A program made the position numbers and the translations under genes. DNA of 64,000 nucleotides, taken from Kangiella sp. HZ709 (lineage in GTDB: Bacteria; Pseudomonadota; Gammaproteobacteria; Enterobacterales; Kangiellaceae). Location of the stretch: assembly GCF_009674675.1 (NCBI RefSeq), contig NZ_WKJC01000001.1, forward strand, positions 682,001 to 746,000, read 5' to 3'. A model generated the notes under the pieces. It saw only the letters and a program-made list of their open reading frames with translations, searched no databases and was not told the origin of the DNA. Positions within the stretch are counted from its first letter, which is position 1; each line of letters begins with the position of its first letter. Positions 54,154 to 61,571 of this stretch are shown here, piece after piece.

Positions 54154-56265
54154 TTAATACTTATATTTGACTCCAACCGTCAAATTGCGCTCTTCCCCTG
54201 GAAAGTAACGTTCGTTACCAAAGGCAAAATCGGCACGAGTTGCATAGCGTTTATCAGTAATATTTCTGACTGTTAAAAAGAATTTGAGTTCAGGCTTTGG
54301 TTCCCAATTTAGGCGTAAATTAGATATTGTGTGTCCTTGATAAAAATTACTATTAGCAGCATCGGTGTAATAATCATCCACATGAACTAGTTCCAATTCG
54401 GTTTGCAAATTCGAATTTATATCCCAAAGTAATCTACTGTTAAGCAGCCAACGTGGAGCAGTATCAATATCATTGCCAGCCACAATCACTTCACTATCTC
54501 GCATAACCTCTCGATCAAAGTCGTATTGATGCAATCCATAACTGACAGAGGTTTGCCAATTCAGTGCATCATGCACATCTATTGCTGTCGCAATTTCTAT
54601 CCCTCGATGGGAAGTTTTACCATTCGTGACGTTGAAACCATCAGCGTCACGGAAGAAAAAATTTCTCTTGTACATGGTGTAAGCAGTAACTTCAAACTGA
54701 TAGTTGTTTTTAATATGGCGCCAACCAACCTCGAGACTATCCAAGGTTTCTCCATCGGCTTCACCTACGGTTTGGTTTCTTTGTAATCGGTATAAATCTG
54801 TGGTTTGAGGTGCTCTAGCCCCCCGCGCCAATGAAGCAAACAGGAAATCAGCCTGAGTTGCCTTATAAATTGCAGCTAATTTACTGGTCACTGTAGTGAA
54901 GTCATCCACTCGATCTGCTGGTCGCAAAAAGCGGCCAATAATATCAGAATCGGTTTTGTTGTCATAACGATACCGGCTATGATTTATTCGAACTCCCGCT
55001 TGCAATTGCCAATCTTGAGCAGGTTGCCACCTTAGGCGCGCGAAAGGCGCAACTTCATTCGAAGTAACTCTATAGTCGTAATGTAAGCCTTGAGTAAAAC
55101 TAAACACATCTGGAATTGATTGAGTTTCAGTTAAGCTACCATCGGAGTATTCCCAATCAAGACCAACTAGCAGCTCTAAACGCTCATTAAGACTTCTTCG
55201 AAACTGACTCAAAAAGCCTATTGATGAGTGATTATTTTCTTCTAATGCTTTTGAAGGCAAAAAGTGCATTAAAAAACTCATTTCAGCCCAACGTGCATAA
55301 GGTGTAATGATGGCCTGCCAAGCTCCGAAATTATGAATATCGAACTCAGCGCTTATTAGAGCGTGTTCCAAATCACGAAAGGCCTCCGGATTCGGGTTAG
55401 TACGACGCAGCAACTCATTTTCAAGGGCGTTATCACCAATTACGAAGCCTGCTGTTTCTTGCTCCAAATGATGTAATGACAAACGAAGCCTCATATCGTA
55501 TTCAGGAGTAGAATAGCCATAACCGAACTGCCCTTTTACTTGAGCGACTTCAGATTCGTCCCGATAGCCTCCATCTTGAAAAACCTGCAGCCCGGCAATG
55601 ATTCCGCTGTCTGTATTTGCTTTACCTGCTTGCCAAGAAAAATCGTAGCGATCAAACTCTGATAAAAACAAGTTAACTGAATTATCATGAATCTTTAGAG
55701 GGTCTGCTGTAAGTACATTAAAAATACCGTGAATAGCATTCGAACCATAAGTCACATCACCAGGGCCTCGCACCACTTCAATTTGTTTAGCAAGCCCAAC
55801 TTGGGCATCAAGTAAACCATTCACGTTCGCAAATCCGGCACTACGCAACGGAATTCCATCTTGGAGATATAAAAATGAACCAGCACCAGCTCCTCCAGTA
55901 AACACAGGAGAGCGTATAGCCGTCAAATGTTCTTGTCCCGAGCCTTGCTGTACGAAAACATTTGGCAAACGATTCAATAAATTTGCTGGATGCAAAGCAT
56001 CCAGCCGTTCCAACTCTAGCTCGGTTAAATGACTTATTGAAACCGCTTGCGATGTTTTTTTCGACGGATTTCTTTCTACAGTTACGATGATAATATTAGT
56101 CTCATTATCTTGCTCACTAGTTTTTTCAATAGCGCTAGATTCACTCTCACCATCATTTTGCGGAGAAGATTTAACTGACGCAGTGGTGCCAATTAGAAAA
56201 ATTGCAAATAAACTATATAAGAAAGTTACCGATTTAGATTTAAGCTGAGATATAAAAGTATCCAA
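54154..56265 (-). CDS. TonB-dependent outer-membrane receptor
   Basis: 703 residues with a signal peptide at 1-34 or so, then a plug domain (about 75-185: IDVARG-type region seen as QIEVVRGPGDVTYGSNAIHGIFNVLT) and a 22-strand-type barrel ending in ERNLTVGVKYKY with the expected aromatic last residue. A TonB-box-like TNIIIVTVE precedes the plug. It imports a large ligand such as a siderophore, cobalamin or glycan with TonB energy; nothing nearby identifies it. It has a TTG start, with no ATG before the signal peptide. The gene ends about 160 bases before the ligase gene. Confidence 0.93.
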   Translation of the reverse strand: MDTFISQLKSKSVTFLYSLFAIFLIGTTASVKSSPQNDGESESSAIEKTSEQDNETNIIIVTVERNPSKKTSQAVSISHLTELELERLDALHPANLLNRLPNVFVQQGSGQEHLTAIRSPVFTGGAGAGSFLYLQDGIPLRSAGFANVNGLLDAQVGLAKQIEVVRGPGDVTYGSNAIHGIFNVLTADPLKIHDNSVNLFLSEFDRYDFSWQAGKANTDSGIIAGLQVFQDGGYRDESEVAQVKGQFGYGYSTPEYDMRLRLSLHHLEQETAGFVIGDNALENELLRRTNPNPEAFRDLEHALISAEFDIHNFGAWQAIITPYARWAEMSFLMHFLPSKALEENNHSSIGFLSQFRRSLNERLELLVGLDWEYSDGSLTETQSIPDVFSFTQGLHYDYRVTSNEVAPFARLRWQPAQDWQLQAGVRINHSRYRYDNKTDSDIIGRFLRPADRVDDFTTVTSKLAAIYKATQADFLFASLARGARAPQTTDLYRLQRNQTVGEADGETLDSLEVGWRHIKNNYQFEVTAYTMYKRNFFFRDADGFNVTNGKTSHRGIEIATAIDVHDALNWQTSVSYGLHQYDFDREVMRDSEVIVAGNDIDTAPRWLLNSRLLWDINSNLQTELELVHVDDYYTDAANSNFYQGHTISNLRLNWEPKPELKFFLTVRNITDKRYATRADFAFGNERYFPGEERNLTVGVKYKY

Positions 56266-56426
56266 ACAATATGACCTAGAGATTAATTAGATAAGCTACA
56301 GATAAAATATAATAACAGAGAGACAATTGATACGACGAATAAATTCAAATTAGTAGTTTTTAAACTAGATATGGCAAATAAATAACCATGTTAATTACTT
56401 TAAAAAGTCAATTGAAATCATATGGA

Positions 56427-56456
56427 CAAAAAAAAGCCTCGCTTAAGCGAGGCTTT
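56427..56456 (-). terminator. Intrinsic terminator after tRNA-Leu
   Basis: On the minus strand a palindromic stem AAGCCTCGC / GCGAGGCTT with a 4-base TTAA loop is followed by eight Ts. It starts 8 bases after the tRNA CCA and closes the tRNA cluster. Confidence 0.9.
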
Positions 56457-56464
56457 GTTCATAA

Positions 56465-56551
56465 TGGTGCCCAGGGACGGACTCGAACCGTCACGGTGTT
56501 GCCACCGGGGGATTTTAAGTCCCCTGCGTCTACCAATTTCGCCACCTGGGC
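56465..56551 (-). tRNA. tRNA-Leu (anticodon TAA)
   Basis: An 87-base class II tRNA with encoded CCA. Acceptor GCCCAGG pairs with CCTGGGC. The anticodon loop is ACTTAAAAT (TAA) in a GGGGA-type stem, with a long variable arm (CGGTGGCAACACCG region). It is the counterpart of E. coli leuZ, the last of the Gly-Cys-Leu tRNAs after pgsA. Confidence 0.96.
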
Positions 56552-56584
56552 ATCAGATGACTGGTTCATATCAGTTTTTTAAAG

Positions 56585-56658
56585 TGGAGGCTGAGGCCGG
56601 AGTCGAACCGACGTCCACGGATTTGCAATCCGCTGTATAGCCACTCTACCACTCAGCC
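56585..56658 (-). tRNA. tRNA-Cys (anticodon GCA)
   Basis: 74 bases with encoded CCA. Acceptor GGCTGAG pairs with CTCAGCC. The anticodon loop TTGCAAA gives GCA. Same length and position as E. coli cysT. Confidence 0.96.
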
Positions 56659-56703
56659 ACTCAGCCTAAATCTACTTCATTGCTTCAAAGGAAGCGCTGA
56701 TAT

Positions 56704-56736
56704 AAAAAACCTCGGTCAATTAGCACCGAGGTTTTT
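56704..56736 (-). terminator. Terminator-like hairpin between tRNA-Gly and tRNA-Cys
   Basis: On the minus strand a 12-bp stem AAAAACCTCGGT / ACCGAGGTTTTT has an 8-base loop and continues into Ts. It lies 6 bases after the tRNA-Gly CCA, within the cluster, and would separate tRNA-Gly from the two following tRNAs unless readthrough or processing occurs. Confidence 0.75.
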
Positions 56737-56741
56737 GAATA

Positions 56742-56817
56742 TGGAGCGAGAAAGGAGGTTCGAACTCCCGACCCCAACCTTGGCAAGGTTGTGCTCTACC
56801 AGCTGAGCTATTCTCGC
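56742..56817 (-). tRNA. tRNA-Gly (anticodon GCC)
   Basis: 76 bases with encoded CCA. Acceptor GCGAGAA pairs with TTCTCGC. The anticodon loop TTGCCAA gives GCC. It is the counterpart of E. coli glyW. Confidence 0.97.
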
Positions 56818-56832
56818 GTCTTTGTGGCGTGC

Positions 56833-56860
56833 ATTTTACTGCGAAATCATATTCTGTCAA
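56833..56860 (-). promoter_or_regulatory. Promoter of the tRNA-Gly-Cys-Leu cluster
   Basis: On the minus strand, a perfect TTGACA (56855-56860), a 16-base spacer and TAAAAT (56833-56838) are followed by GCACGCC, a GC-rich stable-RNA discriminator. It ends 15 bases before tRNA-Gly. The tRNAs thus have their own promoter downstream of pgsA. Confidence 0.8.
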
Positions 56861-56975
56861 CACAAAAAAGCAGTTTTTTTAGCACTTTTTTTATTGCTTC
56901 AACAAGACTAACTAAATCATTGAAATTAATGATTAAAAGTTGTCCGTTTGAGGTGCTAGCAACAAAGAGAAGCTA

Positions 56976-57542
56976 TTATCCGTCTTTCTTTTCGCTTGTC
57001 AAGTGAGGCCATGCAGCTCTCAAATAAGTTACCATAGACCATAGTGTCAATAATGCTGCAATCCACATAAACAAGTAACCCGCTTGTTTAGGTACATTGA
57101 AAATATCTGGTGAAGACAGTAGTAATAAGAAAATAGCGAATAACTGGCATACTGTTTTGAGCTTACCAACCCATGAAACTTGCACCACTGCTCTACTACC
57201 CATTTCAGCCATCCATTCTCGTAGAGCTGATACCGTAATCTCACGACCAATAATTACCATCGCAGGAATGGCTAGCAGCACAGTTGCTTCTCTCTCAACT
57301 AATAATATCAATGTGATAGCAACCATTAATTTATCCGCGACAGGATCTAAAAAAGCGCCAAATGGTGATTCTATTTTTAATCGGCGCGCTAAAAAGCCAT
57401 CAAAAAAATCGGTAGCAGAGGCGATACAGAAAATGGATAAGGTTATCCAGCGCGCTTCAATAGTGTCGATGTAGAAAAACATGACAAATAAAGGCAGTAA
57501 AGCGATTCTAAATGCTGTTAAAATATTAGGCAGATTCCACAC
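56976..57542 (-). CDS. pgsA: CDP-diacylglycerol--glycerol-3-phosphate 3-phosphatidyltransferase
   Basis: A membrane enzyme for the committed step to phosphatidylglycerol. It has 188 residues with about four to five hydrophobic segments and the full CDP-alcohol motif DG-x2-A-R-x8-G-x3-D-x3-D (DGFLARRLKI then GAFLDPVAD, about 48-70). The start MWNLPNILTAFRI is typical of PgsA, with GTG as start codon. It lies 63 bases after uvrC and before the tRNA cluster, exactly the E. coli order. Confidence 0.95.
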   Translation of the reverse strand: MWNLPNILTAFRIALLPLFVMFFYIDTIEARWITLSIFCIASATDFFDGFLARRLKIESPFGAFLDPVADKLMVAITLILLVEREATVLLAIPAMVIIGREITVSALREWMAEMGSRAVVQVSWVGKLKTVCQLFAIFLLLLSSPDIFNVPKQAGYLFMWIAALLTLWSMVTYLRAAWPHLTSEKKDG

Positions 57543-57605
57543 TGCAAAAACCTCAAAATTGAAAGTCGGCCTGGCTATTCTAACTCATTGATTCTCAATA
57601 TAAAG

Positions 57606-59438
57606 CTAACCATGCAAATAATCGTAAATATTTTGCGCTATTGACTCACTAATGCCAGGAGCTTTAGCAATATCTTTTACGCTAGCCTTTTCAACTTCTT
57701 GCCATCCTCCAAAGTGCTTTAGTAAACTTTGGCGTCTCTTTGCGCCCACACCCGGGATTTCTTCTAATAAAGATTTAGTAGCTGACTTTTTACGTTGCAG
57801 CCTGTGTTTACTAATAGCGAACCGATGAGCTTCATCGCGTATATGCTGGATAATGTGTAACGCTTTACTTGACTCAGGCAGTACCGTGGGGCGATGTTCA
57901 CCTACAAACCATAATTGCTCCATGCCCGCTTTTCTATCACTGCCTTTTGAAACCCCCAGTAACAATGATGTATCAATACCCAGCTCATTGAATACTTCCT
58001 CTGCTTGAGATAGTTGTCCTTTACCACCATCAACAATCACTAAATCGGGGAATGTTTTACTTTCAACTAACAACCTTTGATAGCGCCGGGTTAAAGCCTG
58101 TTTCATTGCAGCGTAATCGTCGCCGCCAGTAATACCTGAAATATTAAAAATCCTATAATCTGCACGTTTTGGTCCTGCATCATCGAAGACCACGCAGGAT
58201 GCGACCGTTTGATTGCCTTGGGTGTGGCTAATATCAAAACATTCCAGTCGTTTTGGTAACTTCGATAAACCTAGTGCTTGCTGTAGCTCAGACAATCGTT
58301 CAAACATATTGGTTTTACTGTTAAGTTTCGATCGCAAAGCATGAATTGCATTTTTCTTAGCAAATGTGACCCACTCTTTTAACTGGCCTCTATGTGGTGT
58401 TTTGAAGATTATTTTTCGATCATGCTCTTGGGTTAACACCGATTGCAGCAGTTGATAATCTTCATGACTATTTTGCACAAGAACGGTATTAGGAACTTCT
58501 GCGCCAGATAAATAATATTGACGCAAAAAATTTTGTTCAATTTCTGCTAAATCAGTGCCCTTAGGAATTTTAGGGAAATAACTTTTATTGCCAACTATTG
58601 TCCCTTGTCTAATAAACAAGACCAAGGCACAAGCTACGCCCGATGCGTACTCAACTGCTACAGCATCCAAATCTGATGAGTTACCGCTTATAACTTGTTT
58701 TTGAATGACATGTCTTAAATTCTTAATTTGATCTCGATATCTTGCAGCTTCTTCAAACTCCAAATTTTCAGAAGCCAAATCCATTTGGCCTTGCAACTTT
58801 TGGATAATAACTTCACTTTTTCCTTGATAAAACTGACGTATGCTATGGATATCTTCGGCGTAATTTTCTTTTGAAATATAGTTTACGCAAGGTGCACTGC
58901 AGCGCTTTATTTGATACTGCAAACAGGGTCGAGTTCGATTGGCAAAATAACTATCTTCGCATTGCCTAATACGAAAAGTTTTTTGCACTAACGATAAACT
59001 CTGCCTAACTGCCGCCGGGTTTGGGAAAGGGCCAAAATAATCACCTTTTTGTTTTTTAGCACCTCTATGATAGACCAGTTTTGGATAATCTTCTTTTGAA
59101 AGAAAAATATACGGATAAGACTTATCATCCCTAAATAAAATATTAAACCTAGGTTTATGTTTTTTAATCAGGTTGTTTTCAAGAATTAAAGCTTCAGTTT
59201 CTGTTTCACAAATTGTAGTTGTAATATCATCTATCAGTGTTACTAATAGTTGAGTCTTTAAAGAACTGTGATTCTTTACAAAGTAGCTTTTAACACGGTT
59301 ATTAAGATTCTTTGCCTTACCCACATAGATAACTTGACTATCAGAATCAAGCATACGATATACACCAGGCTTAGTGCTTAAGTGTTGTAGGATTTTTAAT
59401 ATTTTTTCAGGGATGAGATGAGTCGTTTTATCTGGCAT
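57606..59438 (-). CDS. uvrC: Excinuclease ABC subunit UvrC
   Basis: The nuclease of nucleotide-excision repair, making both incisions. It has 610 residues: N-terminal GIY-YIG domain (about 15-95, with GVYRML and VIYVGKAKNLNNRV), a UvrB-contacting UVR motif (about 203-238), the C-terminal RNase H-like nuclease (about 390-540, with FDISHTQGNQTVASCV and VIVDGGKGQL carrying catalytic Asp) and a terminal double helix-hairpin-helix (about 560-608). It sits 17 bases after uvrY on the same strand. Confidence 0.98.
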   Translation of the reverse strand: MPDKTTHLIPEKILKILQHLSTKPGVYRMLDSDSQVIYVGKAKNLNNRVKSYFVKNHSSLKTQLLVTLIDDITTTICETETEALILENNLIKKHKPRFNILFRDDKSYPYIFLSKEDYPKLVYHRGAKKQKGDYFGPFPNPAAVRQSLSLVQKTFRIRQCEDSYFANRTRPCLQYQIKRCSAPCVNYISKENYAEDIHSIRQFYQGKSEVIIQKLQGQMDLASENLEFEEAARYRDQIKNLRHVIQKQVISGNSSDLDAVAVEYASGVACALVLFIRQGTIVGNKSYFPKIPKGTDLAEIEQNFLRQYYLSGAEVPNTVLVQNSHEDYQLLQSVLTQEHDRKIIFKTPHRGQLKEWVTFAKKNAIHALRSKLNSKTNMFERLSELQQALGLSKLPKRLECFDISHTQGNQTVASCVVFDDAGPKRADYRIFNISGITGGDDYAAMKQALTRRYQRLLVESKTFPDLVIVDGGKGQLSQAEEVFNELGIDTSLLLGVSKGSDRKAGMEQLWFVGEHRPTVLPESSKALHIIQHIRDEAHRFAISKHRLQRKKSATKSLLEEIPGVGAKRRQSLLKHFGGWQEVEKASVKDIAKAPGISESIAQNIYDYLHG

Positions 59439-59455
59439 AAATTTGCCAATGCTTT

Positions 59456-60097
59456 TTATACTTGCGGTTCAATAATTTTATAGCGTAACGCCAAATGTGT
59501 TAAGCAAACATCATTATCCACATCCAACTTTTCAAATAATCGATACCGGTAACTGTTAACTGTTTTGGGGCTAAGGTGAAGTTTCTCAGATATCTCTTGT
59601 ACTTTCTCTCCACGAGTAATCATAAGCATCACTTGCATCTCGCGATCGGATAGTTGATTAAAGGGGTTTTCATCTTTTTGCTTGAATTGTGATAGTGCCA
59701 TTTCTTGGGCAACTTCTGGGGCTAGATATACTTTGCCACGGCTAACTGAGCGAACAGCTTTAATCATTTCATCTATATCGCCACCTTTAGTCAAATACCC
59801 CATGGCACCAGCGTTTAAAAATTGAGTTGGATAAGGCTCAGAAATATGAGCTGTTAGAGCAATGATTTTGACATCAGGATCAAAGCGTAGCATTCTGCGC
59901 GTTGCTTCTAAACCACCAATACCTGGCATGTTAGCATCCATAAGTACTACTGATGGTTGAAACTCTCTTTGCTTTTTTAATGCTTCTTCGCCTGTTTCAG
60001 CTTCAGCAATCACATCTATCCCGTCTTGATCGGCCAATAACCGTCCCAAACCCATGCGGACTAAATCGTGATCATCGACTAACATTAATTTGATCAT
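59456..60097 (-). CDS. uvrY: Two-component response regulator UvrY/GacA
   Basis: A FixJ/NarL-type regulator partnering the BarA/GacS kinase (kinase not in the window) to control small RNAs of the Csr/Rsm system. It has 213 residues: receiver domain with phospho-acceptor Asp54 in VLMDANMPG and acidic pair VDDHD (7-11), and a LuxR-type HTH at about 148-206 (LSDREMQVMLMITRG, SPKTVNSYRYRLFEKL). I chose the ATG at 60097, which gives the family length and the MIKLMLVDDHDL start. The frame continues to 60157, but that part is intergenic leader. Confidence 0.95.
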   Translation of the reverse strand: MIKLMLVDDHDLVRMGLGRLLADQDGIDVIAEAETGEEALKKQREFQPSVVLMDANMPGIGGLEATRRMLRFDPDVKIIALTAHISEPYPTQFLNAGAMGYLTKGGDIDEMIKAVRSVSRGKVYLAPEVAQEMALSQFKQKDENPFNQLSDREMQVMLMITRGEKVQEISEKLHLSPKTVNSYRYRLFEKLDVDNDVCLTHLALRYKIIEPQV

Positions 60098-60166
60098 ATA
60101 GTGCTTGCCATAAAACTTGATTGTTAGTAGATTACTGAAAATAGTATTCTCAATCAAGCCGTATTC

Positions 60167-60616
60167 ATGAAAGCATATTTATTCGCTGCTTCAACTCTTT
60201 TTTTTAGTCTCCACGTTTCTGCAGAAAGAACCGTACAAGAATGCATGGATGTAAAAGACAATGCTAAAAGATTAGCTTGTTATGATTCTTTTTTTAAAAA
60301 ACAATCATTAACTCTTCCAACAGAAAATACTAAAAAAGCACCTCAAAAAACTGAATCTTTATTTGGTTTAGAGCAACAAATAGCTGCTAGGCAACCTAAC
60401 CAACTAAATTTCAAATTGCAGGGGAAATTTAAACGCTGGAAAAAAGGAATGAAATTAAATACTGCAGAGGGGCAAATATGGCTAATAAAAGGTAGGCATA
60501 ATATTTATTACCCGATAGAAGACCCAAAAATAATTATTAGAAAAGGAAGTCTTGGCTCTTACTTAATGAACATTGAAGGCCTTAATACTACTTTCAAAGT
60601 TAAGAGAGTTAAATAA
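60167..60616 (+). CDS. Small exported protein of unknown function
   Basis: 149 residues with a signal peptide at 1-19. The mature N-terminus has two cysteines in CMDVKDNAKRLACYDSFF. This C-x11-C pattern ending in LACYD also occurs in other short periplasmic proteins, including some linked to type VI secretion (TagO/VasL-like). The rest is a Lys-rich, beta-strand-containing domain. No type VI genes are nearby, so the function is unassigned. It is divergent from uvrY (69 bases between starts). Confidence 0.75.
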   Translation: MKAYLFAASTLFFSLHVSAERTVQECMDVKDNAKRLACYDSFFKKQSLTLPTENTKKAPQKTESLFGLEQQIAARQPNQLNFKLQGKFKRWKKGMKLNTAEGQIWLIKGRHNIYYPIEDPKIIIRKGSLGSYLMNIEGLNTTFKVKRVK

Positions 60617-60617
60617 T

Positions 60618-61571
60618 TTAAGGAGTTACTGACCAGGTTCCTGTTACGATATAAGTGACAGTGCCACCACTAGCAACATCTATTGTCTCATTTATAGAGC
60701 CTGCCCCACTATCAGTAGCGTTTGCAGTCCCACTGATACATGAACTGTCTGTTGTAGCTGAGCAAGACCAAGTAACACTGGTTAAGTTTGTAGGAATAGC
60801 ATCCTCAACCAGTACACCATTTACATCAACTCCCCCATCATTAGAAACAACGATCGTATAAGTAGTTGTTTCGCCAGGCGTATAAGTTGTGCCTGTATCG
60901 GATTTTGAAACAGCAATATCAGCTCCACAATTAACTAAGATTGCCCAACGAGTTGTATTATCACTGTTTTTAATTGCCCCTGTGTTAGTTCTTGAGATGC
61001 TATCAAAACGCCCGGTAAATTGGATGGTTCCAGCTCCTTCTAACTCATTAATACCGGGTATCGAGACATCTGGAGTAGGACCTGTTGAAAACTGAGAGGT
61101 AGATCCCATGTCACACCCTGTTAAGACATTACCTACTAACGAGCCACTACATAATGTCGCAGGACCAGTACCTGAATCTGTCGTTTTACCAAAATCACTT
61201 TCAATTAAGCTCATGCTTTGACCAGTACCTAAATTAAAAGTCAGGGTGTTAAGGTCAAGTTGATAAAATAAAATAATTGGATCGGTTACCGTTTCAGAAA
61301 AAGTAAAGCTGCCTGTTAATGCTCGTCCGGACTGGCGAACATAACTATAACCTGGTGCAACTCCAAATTCAGTACCAAAAATTTCAGGGTGAATAAAAGT
61401 ACCATCATTAGCAGCACTAAAATTTGTTGCCGCAACACTCATGGCGGCTGTAACCGTTATACTTCCATTACATGCCGTCCCTGAAGTGCCTGATGTCCAA
61501 ATGACATCCTCATACTCTGCCATTAGTGAAAAACTTGCCAGCAATAAGCAAGCGGCAAAACACTTTTTCAT
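60618..61571 (-). CDS. Secreted protein with DUF11 repeat domain, short C-terminus
   Basis: 317 residues with a signal peptide at 1-18. Residues about 25-210 form a beta-rich domain of unknown family with Ser/Thr/Gly-rich segments (GSFTFSETVTDPIILFYQL). Residues about 215-315 are a DUF11-type immunoglobulin-like repeat (ADIAVSKSDTGTTYTPGETTTYTIVVSNDG, VEDAIPTNLTSVTWSCS). The protein stops at WSVTP within or right at the end of the single repeat, whereas DUF11 proteins usually carry several, so a truncation is possible. It is coupled to the upstream barrel gene by TAATG. Its 3-prime end is one base from the converging small-protein gene. Confidence 0.8.
   Translation of the reverse strand: MKKCFAACLLLASFSLMAEYEDVIWTSGTSGTACNGSITVTAAMSVAATNFSAANDGTFIHPEIFGTEFGVAPGYSYVRQSGRALTGSFTFSETVTDPIILFYQLDLNTLTFNLGTGQSMSLIESDFGKTTDSGTGPATLCSGSLVGNVLTGCDMGSTSQFSTGPTPDVSIPGINELEGAGTIQFTGRFDSISRTNTGAIKNSDNTTRWAILVNCGADIAVSKSDTGTTYTPGETTTYTIVVSNDGGVDVNGVLVEDAIPTNLTSVTWSCSATTDSSCISGTANATDSGAGSINETIDVASGGTVTYIVTGTWSVTP

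Noticed and set aside
53991-54176. Possible 61-residue gene between the TonB receptor and the ligase-family gene
   Set aside because: It overlaps the last bases of the receptor and contains the ribosome-binding site of the ligase gene. The sequence is AT-rich and shows no domain or signal peptide.
56388-56640. Short plus-strand frames over the tRNA cluster
   Set aside because: They run through the tRNA-Leu and tRNA-Cys genes on the opposite strand and include a terminator, so they are not coding.
60098-60157. 20-residue extension of UvrY
   Set aside because: The family starts at the receiver domain (MIKLMLVDDHD); the extension lies in the leader shared with the divergent gene.
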